Below, piece by piece: positions 58,335 to 64,000 of a DNA stretch of 64,000 nt. The position numbers and the translations under genes were made by a program. The stretch covers positions 12,013,001-12,077,000 of the forward strand of contig JAPTOF010000007.1 of assembly GCA_028554755.1 (NCBI GenBank). Reading direction: 5' to 3'. The notes below the pieces were generated by a model. It worked only from the letters and a program-made list of their open reading frames with translations, searched no databases and was not told where the DNA came from. The DNA comes from Cordia subcordata (taxonomy: Eukaryota > Streptophyta > Magnoliopsida > Boraginales > Cordiaceae). The first letter of the stretch is position 1; each line of letters begins with the position of its first letter.

Positions 58335-59615
58335 ACATATTCTTAAAAAATCATTCTCTCCCATCGATAAAGTTTGGTTGTTTAACTCATATTTGAAGCT
58401 CTTTCCTGGTAAGCTTAAGTCATGATAGGATGGTTTGTACGAGGTATTAGTGGCCTACTCTTCTGGAGCAGTCAAGATCAAGGACTTGAAAGATAGTCGA
58501 GAGATGATAGTCAACGGACAACGCTTGAAGCATGCATTGATCCAAGCATAACTTGAGTAGAGGTTTTGATGCTTCAGGTCTCTATTTATGGAGGTTGAAA
58601 ATAGTTGGAGATCGTCTGGCTGATAGTAAGATGGTTAGCGTTACTAGGGGGCAACATTGATTCAATTTTGCAATTTTCCACGTGTTTTTTTTTCTTTTCA
58701 TTTTTTTCTTTCCTTTTCTTTTATTGACACCAAAGTGTTGAATCCCAATCCTTTGTGCCATAAGATACACTGTTGCTTATTATTGCACATGCCAATGCAA
58801 GCTTGTATAGGAAATGCTACTAACCTTGTTTTCTTTATGAGTGTTTGCGAATTGTTAGCCACAAGGTTAGTAGTACGGTGATGTGTCATTGGCATAGAGA
58901 GCTTTGAGGACAATGCAAGGTTGTATCTATCCTTTCTCCACTTGTTCCCCTTATTTCTACCCCATCCCCACACCCTTGCTTTATGATGCTGATTTGCTTG
59001 TTTTGTGCTTTGCTATATTTGATTGGGCCCAAGCAAAATTTAGGTTTGGGGTGTGGGAGTTTAGTCTTTTTGTTTTATGTTTTCTTAGGGTAGATTGCAT
59101 TATGTGCTAAAAAATGATGAAAATTTTTCATTTTGATACATATAGAGTTGTTTATTTTTTGGTTGATCGCTGTGTTGGCTATTGTGATTAACTCAATTTA
59201 TTGGTAAAAATAGCATTGTGGGAAGTTAATGGAGTGGATTGAAAACTAGGACTTGGAAGGGATGCCCTTGAAAGTTGTGGGGAGTGAGGATCTTAAGAAT
59301 GCCCCTTGTAGCCACCCATGACTTGGTAGGAAAAAGTTAAAAAAAAAGGGAGTTGTTGATATGAATACCCCTACATTGATTAGTTCTTTTTTATGTGCCT
59401 TAGCCTTTCTTTTTCTTTTCTTCTTGTAATGCAATGGAAAGTATGAAAAATACAAAAAAATGATGAAAAAGGCAACAGGTGCAAAAACATCAAAAAGTTG
59501 AAAAAAATTGAGAAAAAATTTTTTGAAAAAAGGAAAAAAGCCAAAGGCATCAGAAAAGTTTTGTGAGTAAGTGCATAAGTGACACAATGTCAACTTAAGC
59601 ATAAGCTATCCTCTT

Positions 59616-59655
<40 letters not shown>

Positions 59656-60010
59656 TAAGGCTTTTATAAGTCATTACATTTGTATATTCTCTCATCTTGT
59701 CTTTGAGGCTCTGTGCATATGGAGAAGGCCATGCTAGTTGAGGGGGCACGAAATATCAACCTCCCATGTGCGTGAGTTAGAATCATAGGCTTGAGGCGGT
59801 TTGGCTAATTGAGAAGTTCCCGTGAGGTTTGATGCCTATTATATGTAGAGGGAGAATCCAAAGAGACTTGGAGATCTCTCCACAATAGGAATGCCCTTTT
59901 TATGCTACTTAGACTAACCTTGATAGCGAGTCAACCCTTTAGGTAACCCTTTGCATCGGCTTTAGAAATAAACTTAAGATTGGGCTTGGTTGGGGACAAG
60001 CAAGAAGAAG
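58335..60010 (+). other. Athila 3' non-coding region
   Basis: 1.7 kb between integrase and the 3' LTR with no credible env-like frame. Contains homopolymer-rich stretches, a TA microsatellite (59620-59652) and, at its end, the polypurine tract AAGAAGAAGG (60003-60012) before the LTR. The corresponding inverted copy is split between 32940-33510 and 49526-50735. Confidence 0.8.
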
Positions 60011-60022
60011 GTTTGGTGGTGT

Positions 60023-61595
60023 TGATGTGTTGTGTTTTTGTGTGTGTTTGCATTGTTATTTGTCTATACATTAGATATGTATTGAGTTTAAATAGTTGTA
60101 TTAGTATAGTACTTATGCTACATATAGGCTTAATTGTATACAACTATACATAGTTGAGTTTAAGAGGTAAATGCTACGTTAATGGCTTGTTTTGGATATT
60201 ATAGGTGAGATTGAGGATTGTTTAGAGATCAACTAAGATGGAGATGGTTTGGGCAAGGATTGAAAGCATAATTGAAGATGAAACATGGAAGAAAATCATG
60301 TTGGGAAACTTTCGAACAAAGGCCAAAGCAATTAGAATCAAAACGGAGCAAAAACAAAGCCAAAAAAAAGCAAATAGGCACTACTAGAACATTAGCTTTA
60401 AAGTAACAATGCACCCTCTCTCTATTCTACCAAAAATAGAGAGCAATCTTATACTACCAACTGGTGCACTAGTTAGGTGTTCCGGTAGTCGCGGAAATGG
60501 GCTATGTAAGCCCGCTTTTGCCCATTTTATGGAAAAAGAGGATATATTCTTTCACACAATCTCCTACACCCTAATTCCTCTCTCACCCACCTCCTATACA
60601 CACACTAACACACACACCTACCTAGAATTAAGTTGATTTTGGAGGATTCAAACATCATTTGGTGAAGATTTACTCAAGTTTATAAAGAATCATGCAAGGA
60701 TGGAAGGGAGCTTTCTCAACCCTCTTTCATTCTCTTTTATTGTATGCTTGAGTAGGTAGATTAGAGTGACTAAACTTATGTAATGGGTTGATTTTCATAC
60801 TCTTTGTTATGGGATTTCATTGGCATATATATATGCATACTTTGTTCTTATTTTGAAAAGGTTTATATCACTTCATGTCCATGTGTTTGATATAACGCTT
60901 GAATGAGTTATATGTATATAGATTGAGTTGTATTTACTACAGAACACTTATAATCCTTAGATTATGCATGTCTATGTGTGTGATTATGGATAACATGAAG
61001 TAGGTCAGTTCTATTCATGTCTATGTGGGTAAGAAACATGCCTTATAGTGAATACATGCTTAAATATTACTATATGTTGATGCTTAAATGTCTTCAATGG
61101 CGTAAATCAAACTTGATAGTGTTTGTATTATGGATAGCATGTCATATTCACAATGCCTTGCCTTAGAATATGCAGGATTGCGCCTATTAGATACCAATCC
61201 ACTTTAGTGTTCCTAGAATGATAGTGCATAAGTTAGGACTAGTTTAGATCAAGTCCCTTTTAGCTTTAAATCCAACTAATAGGAGTCGAGATAGGATTTG
61301 TCAACCCTAGAAACCTAGGTCTTAGCTTTAAATCCAGCTAATGGTTTAGGAACTAGGTGGGATCATTTTAGGACACTTAAGTAATTCCCTAGTCCCTCCT
61401 ATGGCCTTAGGTACATAAGGAACATGCCATAGCTCTAAGTATGCACACTTAGGGATGGACTCGTACTGAGTCCTAGGGTGTAATTAGGACACTAGTTAGT
61501 TGCTTAGTATTAGAAGCTGTGTTTAGTAAGTCAATATCTGGAATCCTATTACATTGAGCTAGAAAGTCACATGTTCACAAGTATAGGTCACCCTA
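60023..61595 (+). repeat. 3' LTR of the plus-strand Athila, truncated by MULE
   Basis: Parallels 50742-52310 throughout and stops at 61595 within the shared block GGTC(A/G)CCCTA, where MULE sequence begins. Stem-loop motifs at 61260-61279 and 61322-61341. Confidence 0.9.
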
Positions 61596-61679
61596 GGAAT
61601 TTTTTTACAAATAACACAAATTAAATAATAAATTTCAAAAATAGCCTTGTTTTTGGTCGGGGTTTCAAAAATAGCACTT

Positions 61680-61990
61680 TCGGTTTTTCAATAAACGAAA
61701 TCGGGTATTCAAAAAACGAAAACGTGGGAAATTGGCCCCACTCAATTTTCGGCTATTCAATAGCCGAAATTGGGTATTGAAAAGTCAAAAAATTATTCGA
61801 CTATTGAATAGCTGAAAAATGGTGTGGAATATATTCCCCCTGGCAACCTGGCAGATTCCTGGTTTTTGAACAGCAAATTTCGGCTATTGAATAGCCGAAA
61901 GTTTGTGCCGTTATCCTTACTTCCCATCAATCAATATGTGATTGACAAAGTGGCAGCCATATTCGTTTATTGAATAGCCAAAATATATAT
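61680..61990. repeat. Palindrome array in the MULE left end
   Basis: Two strong palindromes: 61878-61900 (arms TTTCGGCTATT / AATAGCCGAAA around one G) and 61743-61772 (arms CAATTTTCGGCTATT / AATAGCCGAAATTG). Decayed half- or full copies lie near 61685, 61797 and 61963. All share CGGCTATTxAATAGCCG or its remains. Confidence 0.9.
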
Positions 61991-62029
61991 TTTGGATATT
62001 CAACTAACAAACTCAGCATCACGAATGGC

Positions 62030-62037
62030 TATATAAG
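62030..62037 (+). promoter_or_regulatory. TATA box of MULE transposase
   Basis: TATATAAG, 125 bases upstream of the transposase ATG at 62162, followed by a pyrimidine-rich leader. Confidence 0.7.
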
Positions 62038-62161
62038 CCCCCTCCTCCTTCCCGTTGCTTGTACACATCGCTTTGTTTTTTTTTCTTAGCATATCACTAG
62101 CAAAAAAACACTTGGTTATTTGTAAACCACCCAATTTTTGGTAGCAAATCCTGAAAATAAT

Positions 62162-64000
62162 ATGAATCCAAATGCAATAATCATTATTTTACATTATGGA
62201 AGCCAAAAAATCAATGGCCCTTTTGGCGTACAGTACGAGACTGCAAGGCCAAGGCGCAAAGCCAAAATAACAGAAGAAACGTCGTACGATGAGTTTGTTT
62301 ACAGTGTTTATGAGAAGCTCAATTTGCGTTACGACGTGGACAGAGTTGTGTTGCATCATCGTTTTCAATCAGCACTCATCAACTCCCAATATCCGTATTT
62401 CAGCGTTAGTGCAGTCAGTTCCGATGAAGAGCTGCGGGACATGTACGAGATTGCTTGTCATCCCAATTACATGTGCACGGCAGATGTTTATGTGGACGTA
62501 GACAAGAATGACGTGTACATTCCCCAGACAGTCAGTGGTACTCCTTATGACGAGGGTGTCCCCGATCTAAATGGAAATTTTACATGTTACCAAGACGAAG
62601 GTGACGACATGGCGACGACCGTGCCGGAGTTTTCCAACTTAAACGTGACTCCTCAGGAAATAAATAATGTGGTTGGGACATCACATGCCGGAGGCTTGCA
62701 TGCGATGTTCGACTTGAATATGAACACATTTCAATCCGAGCCCGAAGAAGATGACGAGGATGTGGAGTTGAACCAACAAAATGCGTGCTACGATGATGAT
62801 GAATACGATGAATATACAAACTCTAACATAGAAGGTGGTCCGAGTAGCGGTGGAGTACCTACAGTGGAGGAGTTGGATAATGTTGAGTTACAAACTGCTA
62901 CGCAGGAGTACTACATGGATAGCATGGATATACCAGCAAACAAGCCCGTTTGGAACCCAGATAATAAGGAGCTTGCATTGGGCATGGTTTTTCCTACCAA
63001 AAAAGACGTGCAGCGGGCCGTACAGATGTACGCAATCAGCATACAAAGAGAGTACTCAGTCGACCGATCCACACCGAGCTTGTACGTCGCTTCTTGCAAG
63101 AGTAACAAGCGCGATAATCCATGTAGATGGTATTTGCGTGCCACTAAAAAATTCACACATCGACAATTCGAGATTACAAAGTACTGCGGGGTGCACAACT
63201 GTCTAGCTCATAACAGACGGTGTGGGCACAGAAATCTTACTGCTGATTTGGTCGGATTTATGGTAAGACATTTTGTAAAACATAAACTTGATTTCGAGGT
63301 CGGTTTTATTCGAGCTCACGTTAAGGAAGCACTCCAGGCTGATATATCTTACGGGAAGGCATGGCGTGGGCGAAATAAGGCGATCGAACTTGTATACGGC
63401 AATTGGTACACCTCATATCAGTCCCTTCCACGGTTCTTTAGAGCTTTGAAGAGAAAGAATCTGGGGACGATCGTAACTTACAAGTTCTTTCCGGGTTCGA
63501 CAGCAGAGTACAAAATTTTCGACTATGTTTTCTGGGCTTTTGCATCGTGCATCGCAGCATGGAAGCATTGTCGACCTGTGATGACGCTCGACAGTACCCA
63601 CTTATGAGGCCCATATAAGGGTCATCTTCTTACGTCACTGACGACAGATGCAACAGGAAAAGTTTTACCGTTGGCATTTGCCATAGTTGATGCTGAGACA
63701 ACAGATAGTTGGGCATGGTTCCTAGGGCTCGTACGGCAGCATTTTCTCCATGATATGTAAGAGGTTTGTTTAATATCTGATTGTCACCCAGGGATACTTG
63801 CTGCTGTGGAAAATATTTCGTTAGTCGGGCATTTACGTGTAAAACATCGTATTTGCCTTCGCCATCTGAAAAGCAACGTGATGAAGCATTGTCGAAACCA
63901 GTATGTCAAAGACTTGTGTTGGGTAGCTGGAAAAGAACATCAAGTTCTCAAGCATAATGCAATCATGCAAAAAATTCTTGAAGTTGACCCCACACCTGGC
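62162..64000 (+). pseudogene. MULE (MuDR-type) transposase with two in-frame stops, cut by window edge
   Basis: Nuclear transposase of the Mutator superfamily. The frame from ATG 62162 runs 481 codons to TGA at 63605, continues in the same frame through TAA at 63758, then stays open to the edge: no frameshift. The N-terminal domain has SYDEFVYSVYEKLNL; an acidic segment at about 193-218 and MVFPTKKDVQRAVQMYAI precede a zinc finger with C312, C321, H345 and C347 (CRWYLRA, GVHNC). The catalytic domain begins at LDSTHL (first D, residue 477), directly followed by the first stop where a YKG-preceding aromatic residue is expected; the second D is in LISDCHPGIL, after the second stop. The catalytic E lies outside. 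Little decayed apart from the two stops, so recently active. Confidence 0.9.

Larger units (their letters stand above)
50742..61595 (+). mobile_element. Athila-type Ty3/gypsy retrotransposon, near full length, dead
   Basis: 5' LTR 50742-52598, PBS, gag, protease, RT, RNase H, integrase, a 1.7-kb 3' non-coding region, and a 3' LTR from 60023 that is interrupted at 61595 by a MULE. The tRNA-Asp PBS and RT/integrase wording (PTRT-x-TGWRV, [17 protein letters not shown]) point to the Athila lineage. Coding frames are riddled with TAG stops. No env-like frame is seen between integrase and the 3' LTR. Confidence 0.95.
61596..64000 (+). mobile_element. Mutator-like element (MULE), left end and transposase
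   Basis: Starts GGAATTTTTTTACAAATAAC, where Athila LTR homology ends. About 430 bases of non-coding end with repeated palindromes, then a TATA box and a transposase gene. The right end and the expected 9-11 bp target duplication are outside the window, so the exact left boundary is inferred from the LTR comparison. Confidence 0.85.

Noticed and set aside
58335..60010. env-like gene expected in some Athila elements
   Set aside because: No frame of useful length with membrane segments; the region is A/T-rich non-coding and its inverted sister copy is also non-coding.
62138..62161. Transposase start at 62138
   Set aside because: The codon there is TTG; the first ATG in this frame is at 62162, which suits a eukaryotic gene.
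62835..63206. Open frames of 123 and 95 codons inside the MULE transposase
   Set aside because: Out-of-frame or antisense shadows of the transposase frame, with no domain content.

Overview
The window is nuclear DNA of a flowering plant, most likely a eudicot. The evidence is a TFIIA large-subunit gene and a plant-type sterol 4-methyl oxidase gene, both with short GT-AG-bounded exons, set in a landscape dominated by plant LTR retrotransposons (Ty3/gypsy Athila type and Ty1/copia), LINE, SINE, Helitron and Mutator-like (MULE) remnants. I cannot name the species.

Host genes. Positions 1-886 (minus) hold the first three exons of TFIIA-L, cut by the window edge, with a likely promoter near 1109-1132. 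Positions 12937-18889 (minus) hold a complete seven-exon sterol C4-methyl oxidase 2 (SMO2-type) gene whose exons join in frame to 269 residues with all three histidine boxes. Everything else that codes is mobile DNA.

Layout. 1.3-2 kb: A/T-rich, MITE-like. 2.5-8 kb: Athila-type LTR and gag fragments, including an inverted pair of one LTR family (3893-5690) and a near-complete LTR (5693-7600). 8199-8299: a tiny SINE-like insert with a 10-bp target duplication. 9.8-11.75 kb: a gutted Athila internal region butted against a Helitron helicase tail (11748-11926). 12.9-18.9 kb: SMO2. 20.2-21.8 kb: two oppositely oriented arrays of a TGTGAACAT motif. 21.8-24.3 kb: a LINE interrupted by a solo copia-type LTR. 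24.3-33.5 kb: Athila LTRs and gag-pol in both orientations with an inverted junction near 26.3 kb. 33.5-49.5 kb: a four-level nest, in which Athila 3' DNA holds a small copia (33511-49525), which holds a large copia (37028-47915), which holds a solo Athila-type LTR (40149-41759). Target duplications or in-frame empty sites support each step. 50.7-61.6 kb: a full-length but dead Athila element on the plus strand. 61.6-64 kb: a MULE inserted in its 3' LTR, running off the window.

The most interesting non-gene signal is a small stem-loop (6-bp stem, UUAAAUCC loop, 3-bp outer helix beyond a 1-2 nt bulge) that recurs up to four times per LTR in several LTR families, with compensatory changes in the stems. 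It lies downstream of the LTR TATA box, so it should be present in the element RNA. Also notable are palindromic GGTCGACC modules in LTR U3 regions, three tRNA-like segments plus a long hairpin in the leader of the larger copia element, and palindromes at the end of the MULE. All calls are from reading the sequence; no database search was run.
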